Source of the DNA: G963674505 sp964575975
GTDB lineage: Bacteria > Desulfobacterota > Desulfobacteria > Desulfobacterales > SKZT01
Length of the DNA: 33,978 nt
NCBI GenBank assembly: GCA_964575975.1
Contig: CAZNTU010000035.1
Location: forward strand, 1 to 33,978
Reading direction: 5' to 3'
Below are positions 16,668 through 24,751 of the stretch, one piece after another. A program made the translations under genes and the position numbers. Numbering within the stretch: position 1 is the stretch's first letter; every line of letters starts with the position of its first letter. The notes under the pieces are model-generated. The model saw only the letters and a list, made by a program, of their open reading frames with translations, made no database searches and was not told the DNA's origin.

Positions 16668-18233
16668 ATGGCGAAAATAGAGAAAATCGAAATCAAACCG
16701 TATTTCGAAATGGTTTCCAGAAGAAAATGGTGGATAATCATCCCGTTTCTCTCCGCTCTTTTGATCGGGCTTGTCTTTTACGTGGTGTCGCCAAGAGTCT
16801 ACGAAGCGAAAACTCTGATCTTGGTGGAGCCGCAAAAAATTCCGGATTCCTACGTGAGGCCAGTCGTAAGCGGAACCGTGGAGAAAAGACTGGCGACAAT
16901 AACCCAGCAAATACACAGCCGAACCAATCTGGAAAACATCGTAAACAATTTCGGATTGAATCGGGAGAGCGAAAAGATATCCGGCAGTTGGACGGAAAGG
17001 ATAAGAAAGGCCGTCGGATCGGAAAAAAAAACGTCGAACAGCCGGGATTCGATCAAAACGGTTACCCTGGTCGAAAAATTGAGAGAAAGAATAGCGGTGC
17101 AACTTCGGGGGAAAGGCGACAACTATGCGTTCAATATTTCGTTCGCTTGGCACGACCCGAAAATCGCGGCCGACATCACGAACTTCATAGCGAACAAATA
17201 CATCGAGGAGAACCTGAACGCACGCGAAGAAATAGCCATGGCCACGACGGATTTTCTCGAAAGGGAAGCCTTGAGGATCAGGTACGAGCTGGAAGGCAAG
17301 GAAAAGGAGCTGGAGGATTTCAAGAGAGTGCATATGGGAGCGCTTCCGAACGAGCTTCGGTCGAACATCAGCATTTTGAACCAGTTGAAGGAAGAATTGG
17401 CCAATGTGGAAAAAAGGTGGGACACGGAAAAACAGATGGCGCTGATGATGGAGACCCAAATGCGGCAAATGGAGGAAAACATGGCCGCGGCTTCTTTCGC
17501 GGTTCCCGACGAGGATATGTTCGAAGAGGACGAAACCTCGAGGGAAATCAGGGCGCACGAAGAAGCTCTGAAAAGTTTCAAAGGCAGATACACGGACAAC
17601 TATCCCGACGTCAAGGGTTTGAAGCGTCGAATCGAATTGCTGAGACAGGAGGAAAAACAGCGGACCAAAACGAGACCGAAACCGGAACCCGTCCCCGAAA
17701 GCTTCATGCCGGCGGAAGACCCGATGGCTCTTCAACGAACCATGTACCAAGCCCAAATGGATTCCTACGCCGTTCAGATCGACGATTTGAAAGGACAGAT
17801 CGCGGCTTACAAGGAACGGGTCGAGCGGACTCCCCAAGTCGAATTGGCCATGACGAAGATTCTTCGGGATTACCAGACCGTAAAAGCGCGTTACGCCGAA
17901 CTTCTCGCCAAAAGTTTGAGCGCCAGGATGGCGGAGGAACTGGAGAGGCGCAAGAAAAGCGAACAGTTCAGGATCGTCGATCCGGCCGTTGCCCCGGCGA
18001 AGCCGATATCTCCTGATTTCGGGTTCGTCATGCTCGTCGCGGTTTTCGGAGGCTTGGGTATTGGATTGGGTCTCGCCTATATAAGAGAAACGACCGACCC
18101 GTGCTTTTACGACCGGGAGGAAATCGAAAACGATCTCCGCGTCAATGTCGTCGCAAGCTTGCCCTTGGCCGAACTCGAGAGAAAGGACGCAAGCGCTCGA
18201 AAACCGAAGCGAAGGGCCGCGATAAAAAGATGA
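16668..18233 (+). CDS. Polysaccharide chain-length determinant (Wzz/GNVR family, XrtA type)
   Basis: This 521-residue inner-membrane protein has one helix near residues 21-41 after a short cytoplasmic start and a second near 450-471. The segment between is a long periplasmic coiled-coil, about residues 180-440. It has the Pro-rich motif before the second helix (VAPAKPISPDF) and the PQVELAMTKILRDYQTVKARYAELL segment common to GNVR-type Wzz proteins of exosortase A loci. It would set chain length and form the co-polymerase with the ATPase encoded next, 35 bases downstream. The C-terminal cytoplasmic tail is basic (about 12 Lys/Arg in the last 20 residues) and could touch that partner. Confidence 0.9.
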   Translation: MAKIEKIEIKPYFEMVSRRKWWIIIPFLSALLIGLVFYVVSPRVYEAKTLILVEPQKIPDSYVRPVVSGTVEKRLATITQQIHSRTNLENIVNNFGLNRESEKISGSWTERIRKAVGSEKKTSNSRDSIKTVTLVEKLRERIAVQLRGKGDNYAFNISFAWHDPKIAADITNFIANKYIEENLNAREEIAMATTDFLEREALRIRYELEGKEKELEDFKRVHMGALPNELRSNISILNQLKEELANVEKRWDTEKQMALMMETQMRQMEENMAAASFAVPDEDMFEEDETSREIRAHEEALKSFKGRYTDNYPDVKGLKRRIELLRQEEKQRTKTRPKPEPVPESFMPAEDPMALQRTMYQAQMDSYAVQIDDLKGQIAAYKERVERTPQVELAMTKILRDYQTVKARYAELLAKSLSARMAEELERRKKSEQFRIVDPAVAPAKPISPDFGFVMLVAVFGGLGIGLGLAYIRETTDPCFYDREEIENDLRVNVVASLPLAELERKDASARKPKRRAAIKR

Positions 18234-18268
18234 ACCGTTGGAGTTTTCAATAGCCGAGAGGTAAAACG

Positions 18269-19066
18269 ATGAGTAAATTCCACGAAGCTCTGGAATTGGC
18301 GAAAAGGAAAAAGCAAGCGAAATCGGAAAGCAGGCAGGAGAGCAAAACCGTATTCCTGTCCGAGAGGATCAAGACAGTCTTTGGGCGGGACTTGGTAGTC
18401 TTCAACAGACCCGAGTCCGAGATGGCCGAATATTTTCGGTTTCTGCGAACCGCAGTGACGCGTCGTCCTGGGGTCGGAGAGTCGCCGCGCGCGATCATGG
18501 TGACGAGCGCCCTGACCGGCGAGGGAAAAACTTTCGTGTCGGGCAATCTCGCTGCCGCGATAAGCCAAAGCCTCGAGGAACACGTCCTTCTGATAGACGC
18601 AGACTTGCGCAATCCACGGCAGCACAAGATATTCGGAATCGGTTCCAACGATCCCGGACTTTCCGCCTACCTGGCGAAAAACCTCCCTCTTTCCGACCTG
18701 CTGGTCAAAACCGCCATGGACAAGCTGACGATCCTTCGCGGAGGCAATTCCACCAAAACCCCGGCAGAATTGCTTTCTTCGGAGAAAATGAGAGGCCTGA
18801 TCGAAAAGGTGAAGGAACTCCACCCGGACCATTACGTAATCCTCGACAGCTCGCCTCTGGAGATCACCCCGGAGTCCTCGGCCTTGGCCCGCATCGTGGA
18901 CGGCGTCCTCTTGGTGGTCCGCTGCGGCAGAACGCCTCGCAATGTCGTACGCTCCGCCTTGGAGAAAATACCCCGGGAAAAATTGATGGGAATAGTATTC
19001 AACGGCAGCCGAGTAAAAATCAGCGAAATGTACGAGCCATACGGGAACGTCGGCACGGGGATGTAG
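18269..19066 (+). CDS. Tyrosine-kinase-like ATPase (CpsD/BY-kinase, XrtA type)
   Basis: This 265-residue cytoplasmic ATPase has the BY-kinase triad: Walker A TSALTGEGKT at residues 79-88, Walker A' LLIDADLRNPR at about 107-117 and Walker B YVILDSSP at about 189-196. The N-terminal segment FRFLRTAV matches the oligomerisation region (EAYRxLRTNI-like). The C-terminus lacks a real Tyr cluster; only Tyr255 and Tyr258 are present, in MYEPYGN. Autophosphorylation may therefore be minimal, with the protein acting mainly as the ATPase partner of the Wzz-like protein. It has a gaggt ribosome site and is followed by the TPR lipoprotein gene after 73 bases. Confidence 0.88.
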   Translation: MSKFHEALELAKRKKQAKSESRQESKTVFLSERIKTVFGRDLVVFNRPESEMAEYFRFLRTAVTRRPGVGESPRAIMVTSALTGEGKTFVSGNLAAAISQSLEEHVLLIDADLRNPRQHKIFGIGSNDPGLSAYLAKNLPLSDLLVKTAMDKLTILRGGNSTKTPAELLSSEKMRGLIEKVKELHPDHYVILDSSPLEITPESSALARIVDGVLLVVRCGRTPRNVVRSALEKIPREKLMGIVFNGSRVKISEMYEPYGNVGTGM

Positions 19067-19139
19067 GCGAGGAAGAAGTGGTTCGGTTGTTATGGGGGCA
19101 GGGCGAAAAAAAACAATCTTCGACTTAAAGGAGCATTTC

Positions 19140-21308
19140 ATGAAGCGAATCGGCTTTTGCCTGTTTTTGCTTTTGTCTTTCCGGGTAGTGCTTGGATGCG
19201 CTCTTTCTCCGGAGGAAAGCCTGAAACGACATTTGAGACGGGGAGACGAATATTCCGCAAACGAAAAGTACAAGGAAGCAATCATCGAATATCGGAACGT
19301 TTTGAAAATCGATAGCGACAATGCCTACGCGCTCGGTCGGATCGGCGAGGCTTTGTTTCAACTGGGAGAGATGGAGCAGGCGTTTCGATTCTTGACGAAA
19401 GCGAGGGAGCTGAACCCGGAGAATCCGAAAGTGCGGGTAAGGATCGGCTCCATATACCTCATGGCCAGAAAATTGGACTTGGCCCGGGAGGAAGCGGAAA
19501 TCGCCCTCGCGTTAGATCCGGGGGACATCGATGCGCTTTTTTTACTGGCGGGGTCGTCCAATACGGAAGAGGAACTGGATCGGTCGATATCGAAAATGAA
19601 AGAACTGGAACCGCTGTTCGAGGACAACTTCAAATACCATGTCGCCCTGGGAAACCTGCATATGGTCAAGAAAGACTGGACGAGGGCCGAAAGCGCCTAC
19701 AAGGAAGCTTTGGCAAAGGAGCCGGATTCGGCTTGGGCGCATAGCGCCTTGGGTTCCTTTTACGTCGCAACGAAAAGACCGGATTTGGCCGAGACCGAAT
19801 TCAAGACGGCAGCCGATCTTGAAACCGAGGGGGCGACCCAAAAGATGAAATTGGCGGACCTTTATATCATGACGGGGAAAAGAATGCAGGCCAAAGAGCT
19901 TTTATCCCGGACAGTGGACGAAAATCCCGAGTTTTTGCCGGCTCGCAGGCGTTTGGCCCGGCTCGCGTTCTCCGAAAACCGGTACCAGGATTCTTTGGAG
20001 TCCCTCGAGCCCGTTTTCGCCAAGAATCCTTCCGATTACGACGCCGTTTTGTTGCGAGGAAGAATCTACATGGCGCTCGGCGAATTCGGCAAGGCCATTG
20101 TCGATCTGAAGGAAGCGTTGAAGGTCGAGCCCGAGCTTCTTTGGGCCCGTAATCAATTGGCTATTGCATATTGGAAAACCGGAGAGGCCGAAGAAGCGGA
20201 AAAGGAATTGAACAAAGTTCTCGAAATCGATCCGGAATTCAAACCGGCGCGTTTGCAGCTCGCGGAATTGGAAATCAAGAAAGGCGACGCCCAGGCTGGA
20301 ATCGAGCGGTTGAATCGGTTCGTCTCCGAAAATCCGGCGTCTCCTGTCGCATATACGCTTTTGGGCATGGCCCATCTTTCCTTGGAGCGTCTGGACGATG
20401 CTTTGAGCGCTTTCCAAAAGGCTTCGGACATGACCCCGAAAGATCCGACAAGCTTATATTTGGTAGGAACGGTTTTGCAAAGACAGGGAAAATCGAAGCA
20501 AGCCCGGGCGAAATACGAGGAAGCTTTGTCCATAGCCCCAGACTATTCGCAGCCGCTCGAGCAATTGGTGGCCATGGATTTCGCCGAGGGCAAACGCGAC
20601 AAAGCCTTCGAGAGACTCGAAGAGCAACTTGAGCTTGCGCCCGACGCGGCCTCCTTGCACTATCTCTTGGGGAAAATGCATGCGTCCGCCAAGGAATACG
20701 ACCATGCGAAAGCTTCGCTTGAAAAAGCGCTGGAATTGTCGCCCGATTACGTCAAGGCGTATGCGACGCTCGGAGAAATTTTCCTTGCGCAGAACGACGA
20801 GGGGCAAGCGTTGGTTTGGTTCGACAAGGCCCTGCGGAAAAACCCCGACGATTTGAATGTTCTTATGCGCTATGGAATGTTGATGCAAAAGAAAGGAAAA
20901 ATGGACGAGGCCAGGAACGCTTTGGAAAAAATCATGGAAATTCAACCGGACTTCGCCCCGGCGGCGAACAATTTGGCGTATATCTATTCGGAATACTACG
21001 GCGAACTGGAAAAGGCGTCCAGGCTTGCCTTGAAAGCCCACAAGGCCCATCCCGACGATCCCAGGATTTCGGACACGCTGGGATGGATTCTCTACAAGCA
21101 GGAAGATTACCAATGGGCGCTGGAACTCGTCGAGCGAAGCGCGTCGAAACAAATCGACGACCCCGAAATTTTGTACCACAAGGGAATGATTCAATATAAA
21201 CTGGGAAAACTGCAAGACGCAAAAACTTCTCTGAAGAAGGCGCTTGCGATAAGCACCGATTTCGCCGGCGCCAAGGAAGCCGGGGATACACTTGAATCGA
21301 TAAGGTAA
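19140..21308 (+). CDS. prsT: PEP-CTERM system TPR-repeat lipoprotein (PrsT-like)
   Basis: The start at ATG 19140 has an aaaggag ribosome site and gives a lipoprotein signal peptide with lipobox VLGC (Cys20). An earlier in-frame ATG at 19092 would spoil it. The mature 700-residue part is almost wholly tetratricopeptide repeats of about 34 residues (A-x3-Y-x7-P-x-D pattern; for example YEEALSIAPDYSQP, LEKALELSPDYVKAYATLG), perhaps 18-20 in all. The protein would be anchored in the outer or inner membrane and serve as a scaffold for EPS export or matrix protein handling. It lies between the kinase-like ATPase and prsR, as is usual in exosortase A loci. At 722 residues it is shorter than the roughly 900 I recall as typical of the family. 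Confidence 0.88.
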   Translation: MKRIGFCLFLLLSFRVVLGCALSPEESLKRHLRRGDEYSANEKYKEAIIEYRNVLKIDSDNAYALGRIGEALFQLGEMEQAFRFLTKARELNPENPKVRVRIGSIYLMARKLDLAREEAEIALALDPGDIDALFLLAGSSNTEEELDRSISKMKELEPLFEDNFKYHVALGNLHMVKKDWTRAESAYKEALAKEPDSAWAHSALGSFYVATKRPDLAETEFKTAADLETEGATQKMKLADLYIMTGKRMQAKELLSRTVDENPEFLPARRRLARLAFSENRYQDSLESLEPVFAKNPSDYDAVLLRGRIYMALGEFGKAIVDLKEALKVEPELLWARNQLAIAYWKTGEAEEAEKELNKVLEIDPEFKPARLQLAELEIKKGDAQAGIERLNRFVSENPASPVAYTLLGMAHLSLERLDDALSAFQKASDMTPKDPTSLYLVGTVLQRQGKSKQARAKYEEALSIAPDYSQPLEQLVAMDFAEGKRDKAFERLEEQLELAPDAASLHYLLGKMHASAKEYDHAKASLEKALELSPDYVKAYATLGEIFLAQNDEGQALVWFDKALRKNPDDLNVLMRYGMLMQKKGKMDEARNALEKIMEIQPDFAPAANNLAYIYSEYYGELEKASRLALKAHKAHPDDPRISDTLGWILYKQEDYQWALELVERSASKQIDDPEILYHKGMIQYKLGKLQDAKTSLKKALAISTDFAGAKEAGDTLESIR

Positions 21309-21340
21309 ACGCCGATGGATTTTGGCGGACAAGAACAGGA

Positions 21341-22693
21341 ATGAAAAAAAAACTTTTGATCGTCGAGGACGAGCATTCCCTTGCGAAACAAATGAAATGG
21401 GGATTGAGCGAAACCTACGAAATCGTCGTCGCGAACGACGTCAGGCAAGCCGTTCGATACCTCGGTTCGGGCGCCTTTCCGGTCGCGACCATGGATTTGG
21501 GGCTTCCTCCCCGCCCAGATACTCCAAAGGTGGGATTCGACCTGCTGGAGAAGATACCGTCGTTGGCCCCGAATACCAAAATAATCGTCATTACCGGGAA
21601 CTCCGAGCACGAGAACGCCGTCAAGGCGATTTCCCTCGGCGCCATCGACTTTTGCGCAAAGCCGGTGGACCTGGAAATATTGAAAATCATTTTGGACCGG
21701 ACCTTCAAAATCTACGAATTGGAAGAGGCAAACCGCCAGTTGAGAAAGTGCGGCGACCCCTCGGTTTTTCAAGGCATGCTGGGAGCGTCCCCAGTAATGG
21801 AAAAGCTTTTCGGCCTGATTCGCCAAATCAGTTCCACCGACTATCCCGTCCTGATCCAGGGCGAAAGCGGCACCGGAAAGGAAATGGCCGCCCATGCCGT
21901 CCACGCGTCGAGTCGACGCGGCAACTCCCCTTTGGTCATCATAAACTGCGCGGCCATTCCGGAAAATCTTTTGGAAAGCGAGCTTTTTGGTCATGAAAAG
22001 GGAGCTTTCACCGGGGCCGTGACAAAAAAAATCGGGAAGTTCGAGCAGGCCGAGAAGGGAACCCTTTTTCTGGACGAAATAGGGGATATGCCCATGGAAC
22101 TTCAGGCCAAACTGCTGCGTTTCCTCCAGGACGGATCAATAGAGCGGGTAGGGGGGACTACCGTGAAAAAGTTGGACGTGCGCATAATCGCGGCCACCAA
22201 TGTCAGTATGGAAAAGGCGATCCGGCAAGGCCGTTTCAGGGAAGACTTGTTTTTTCGGCTCAACGTCGTGCCTGTCGAAATACCTCCCTTGAGAGATCGT
22301 CGAGAGGATATTTTGATCCTGGCACGGCATTTCATTCAAGAAGAATCGAGATGTTTGAAGCGCGGAAAGGTTGTCCTTTCGCCGACGGCCGCCGCGAAAC
22401 TGACGTCGTATGATTGGCCAGGAAACGTTCGGGAGCTTCAAAACCGGATCCGCCGCGCAATGGCGACGGCCATGGACGGCGTCATCGACTCGTCGAACCT
22501 GGGATTCCGCGAATCCGAAAACTTGCCGGAGAACAAAGTACCCATGACGATAAAGGAAGCCCGGGACTTGGGAGAAAGAAAGGCAATCGAAATGGCGCTT
22601 TCCATTGCAGGAAACAATATCACCAACGCGGCGAAGGTGCTCGGCGTAAGCAGGCCGACCTTGCACGATCTTTTGAAAAAGCACCGGATTTGA
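21341..22693 (+). CDS. prsR: Sigma-54-dependent response regulator PrsR
   Basis: This 450-residue NtrC-type activator has a receiver at residues 1-125 with acidic pair E9/D10, phospho-acceptor Asp52 (VATMDLGLPP), Thr85 and Lys107. The Asp52 loop has the extra PPRPDTPKVG insert seen in PEP-CTERM system regulators. The AAA+ domain has Walker A GESGTGKE (174-181), an intact sigma-54-contacting GAFTGA loop (221-226) and Walker B LFLDEI. The FIS-type helix-turn-helix at the C-terminus ends VSRPTLHDLLKKH. It activates sigma-54 promoters after phosphorylation by PrsK, which here lies 2 kb downstream rather than directly upstream. The pepA-like gene with its sigma-54 promoter follows immediately and is the obvious target. 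Confidence 0.93.
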   Translation: MKKKLLIVEDEHSLAKQMKWGLSETYEIVVANDVRQAVRYLGSGAFPVATMDLGLPPRPDTPKVGFDLLEKIPSLAPNTKIIVITGNSEHENAVKAISLGAIDFCAKPVDLEILKIILDRTFKIYELEEANRQLRKCGDPSVFQGMLGASPVMEKLFGLIRQISSTDYPVLIQGESGTGKEMAAHAVHASSRRGNSPLVIINCAAIPENLLESELFGHEKGAFTGAVTKKIGKFEQAEKGTLFLDEIGDMPMELQAKLLRFLQDGSIERVGGTTVKKLDVRIIAATNVSMEKAIRQGRFREDLFFRLNVVPVEIPPLRDRREDILILARHFIQEESRCLKRGKVVLSPTAAAKLTSYDWPGNVRELQNRIRRAMATAMDGVIDSSNLGFRESENLPENKVPMTIKEARDLGERKAIEMALSIAGNNITNAAKVLGVSRPTLHDLLKKHRI

Positions 22694-22873
22694 CAAGGAC
22701 ATCCAAGTCGTTCGAATTCTCAAACCCCTGCAACCCGGACCGAAACCCGGAAGTCCGACTTGCCGTTGAATCGACCAACAAGAATCGTGAAATCGTCGAG
22801 ATATTTTACAATTAAAACGACACGCTCCGTCTTTGTTGGCTAACCTGCCGGAATTGTTGAGCAAATTGTTTGC

Positions 22874-22888
22874 GGCACGTGATTTGCA
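22874..22888 (+). promoter_or_regulatory. Sigma-54 (-24/-12) promoter of the PepA-like gene
   Basis: The sequence CGGCACGTGATTTGCA, with its first base at 22873, matches the consensus TGGCACG-N4-TTGCA at 11 of 12 positions. GG (22874-22875) and GC (22886-22887) have the exact 10-base spacing. Transcription would start near 22899, about 40 bases before the ATG at 22940. Upstream, two direct AATTGTT repeats (22852-22858, 22864-22870) and a CGGAC/GTCCG inverted repeat near 22737-22757 are possible protein-binding sites. The PrsR gene lies immediately upstream. Confidence 0.85.
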
Positions 22889-22939
22889 TCCACTTTGATC
22901 GGCTGTAAATCATTCAAAAGATTTTAGAAAGGAAAAAAG

Positions 22940-23893
22940 ATGAAAAGATTTTTGGCCATAGCGGCGGCAGTTGCAACTTTGTTGGGTCTTCAGGCGTCCG
23001 GCGTCTACGCGACCGTCTTGATCGACATGATAGACGCGGAAAACGTGGCGAGTTTGGATTGGCTTCCAGGCAACGCTCTCGCCGTGGGCGCCATCCCGGC
23101 TGCGGAGACGCGGGAAGAGTATTCCTTCGACATTTTTTATCAAGGGGCTTTGGGAGGCTATCTGAACGCGAACGGGCGGGAAATTTCGGGCACCGGATTG
23201 AATACAGCGTACGAAGTAACGCTCGTCGCCGGTTTCGGGGAAAACGCCCAACTGAACACTTGCGGCAAAAGGACTACGGTCGATTTCTCTTTGGATCCCA
23301 ATGCCGAACACAACTATTTCCGGATATATTACGACGAATCGCTCGACAGCAACGCTCTGGCGGGCACCGGATACGACAACGGAACGCTTATCATGGAAGG
23401 TTACGGCACCAGCGTCGATGGAAACTTCGCCATTTTCAACGAAAGCCTTGCGGCTATGGACTCTTTCCTTGAGGACGATTACGAAATCGACGGTCAAACC
23501 ATTGGAACATGGGCCAGTGCGGGAGGCGTGACGATTTTGGAAGGAGTGGTCGCATTTGTCGATCCCGATTTCTTTTTATCGCCCGCGAACCTTTTCATAT
23601 CGGAATTGTTCTTCAACACCAGCCAAGTAGTTCCCTTCCGCGAGGTCGACCCTTCCCGGGAATTCAACGTCGGAATCGGCATGCCCATTATTCCCGATTA
23701 TGGTCCGGGAGTGGGGCGCTTTTACGCGACAAACGGTCTTCTCCCGAACGACGACGGCTCCCCCTCCGACTTTCAAATCCAAGCCGACGCCAACAACTGC
23801 TTCGCCGTTATTCCGGAGCCATCGACGATTTTGCTCTTCGGAGTCGGTCTTGTAGGCATCGCGGGAATCGGAAGAAAGAAGCTAAAGAAATAA
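22940..23893 (+). CDS. PEP-CTERM protein, flocculation-associated PepA-like
   Basis: This 317-residue secreted protein has a signal peptide (cut likely after Ala24, VYA). The body starts with the DWLPGNALAVG motif and continues with FDIFYQGALGG and TLVAGFGENA, which recall the PepA family linked to floc formation in Zoogloea. A typical PEP-CTERM tail follows: VIPEPSTILLFGVGL at about 290-304, a hydrophobic helix, then GRKKLKK. Exosortase would cut at the PEP motif and release or attach the protein to the EPS matrix. Two Cys (NTCGKR and NNCFAV) could form a disulfide. The ribosome site aaagga lies six bases before the ATG. It is a single-gene unit between a sigma-54 promoter and a strong terminator. 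The PEP-CTERM status is very sure; the PepA label is from memory of the family. Confidence 0.92.
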   Translation: MKRFLAIAAAVATLLGLQASGVYATVLIDMIDAENVASLDWLPGNALAVGAIPAAETREEYSFDIFYQGALGGYLNANGREISGTGLNTAYEVTLVAGFGENAQLNTCGKRTTVDFSLDPNAEHNYFRIYYDESLDSNALAGTGYDNGTLIMEGYGTSVDGNFAIFNESLAAMDSFLEDDYEIDGQTIGTWASAGGVTILEGVVAFVDPDFFLSPANLFISELFFNTSQVVPFREVDPSREFNVGIGMPIIPDYGPGVGRFYATNGLLPNDDGSPSDFQIQADANNCFAVIPEPSTILLFGVGLVGIAGIGRKKLKK

Positions 23894-23938
23894 CGGAATC
23901 CTCGCGCGCCAAGCGGCGACGCAAAAACGAAAGAATGC

Positions 23939-23969
23939 AAAAGGCGGGAGCGAAAGATCCCGCCTTTTT
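23939..23969 (+). terminator. Rho-independent terminator after the PepA-like gene
   Basis: A stem of about 11 bp (23939-23949 with 23958-23968) has the GC core GGCGGGA/TCCCGCC and an eight-base loop, followed by a run of five Ts. It lies 45 bases after the pepA-like stop. The A-run on the other side makes it a possible bidirectional terminator. Confidence 0.93.
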
Positions 23970-24751
23970 CAGTTCCGTTCCTTTAAAAGCCCGCACACAT
24001 TCACATGCGCCTCGAACCGGTTGGCAGCGACTCGCGGGACGAATCCGAAGCCACTGATCGCATTATGATTTTTGGATTTGAGTTGCCCTACCACATATGC
24101 TATATACCTTTCCACTTTTACGAACCTGTTTTCGGTTATCGCCCGACAGCCGGTCGTCAACCTCGTGTGTTTTCCATGTCCTGATACGGGAAACGCTTGG
24201 CAGGAGCCGGCCGCTATCGCATGCTTGATCGAAAAAATGCAATGAGGTACGAAAATCACGGATGAAGTTCAAAACCGTAACATTCGCCATGGCCTTTGCG
24301 CAAACCGTCGAGGCGGATTCGAATGCGTTTTAAAACTTGAACATCGATTATTAATATAATAAAGTATCGGCCGCGTTAAGGACACCGTTTTTTATGCATT
24401 GCAGACAAGCGTTGTTTTCAGCACGCGAATGCGGAACGCGCTATGTTCGTTCGACTGCAGCGTGATCCTTTTTTCCCCGTGAACTTCCCATCCAGCCAGC
24501 CCCCGTTTCTGTCGAATATGGAATTGCGTCGGTTGCCCCCAACCTGAGTTCCCGATCGTGATCAATCCGGGAATAACGGGATTTTCGGGCATGCCGATCG
24601 ACGCCGGGACCGCCATGATTGCGACCGTCGCATTGGGCACTGCGGTAAACGATACGATTCGTCTTTTGCACGAGCATAGAGTTCGACGTCTGCTTGGAAT
24701 GCCGAGATCGACCTCCATGGAATCCTCGACGACAGAAAAGGGAAGGGCGAT
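23970..24751. other. Long non-coding or degenerate stretch before prsK
   Basis: These 782 bases contain no convincing plus-strand gene. A perfect -10-like hexamer TATAAT lies in an AT-rich patch (24355-24360), but a fitting -35 was not found. On the minus strand an open frame of about 120 codons ends at a TAA at 24392-24394 and continues antisense into prsK. Its last 60 codons (IGNSGWGQPTQFHI, GWEVHGEKRITLQSNE) read like a beta-sandwich domain, so a gene remnant is possible. A minus-strand frame at 23969-24259 with a GTG start is less protein-like. In most exosortase A loci prsK and prsR are adjacent, so this stretch and the pepA gene may mark an insertion or rearrangement. Confidence 0.45.

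Noticed and set aside
16668..23893. Exosortase gene within the window
   Set aside because: No protein in the window shows the multi-helix exosortase with its Cys/Arg/His motifs; the only polytopic proteins are the flippase, polymerase, PrsK and the 31345 protein.
23969..24259. 96-codon minus-strand frame ending at the terminator
   Set aside because: It starts at GTG without a ribosome site and has no recognisable domain, though the terminator could serve the minus strand too. Not enough support to list as a gene.
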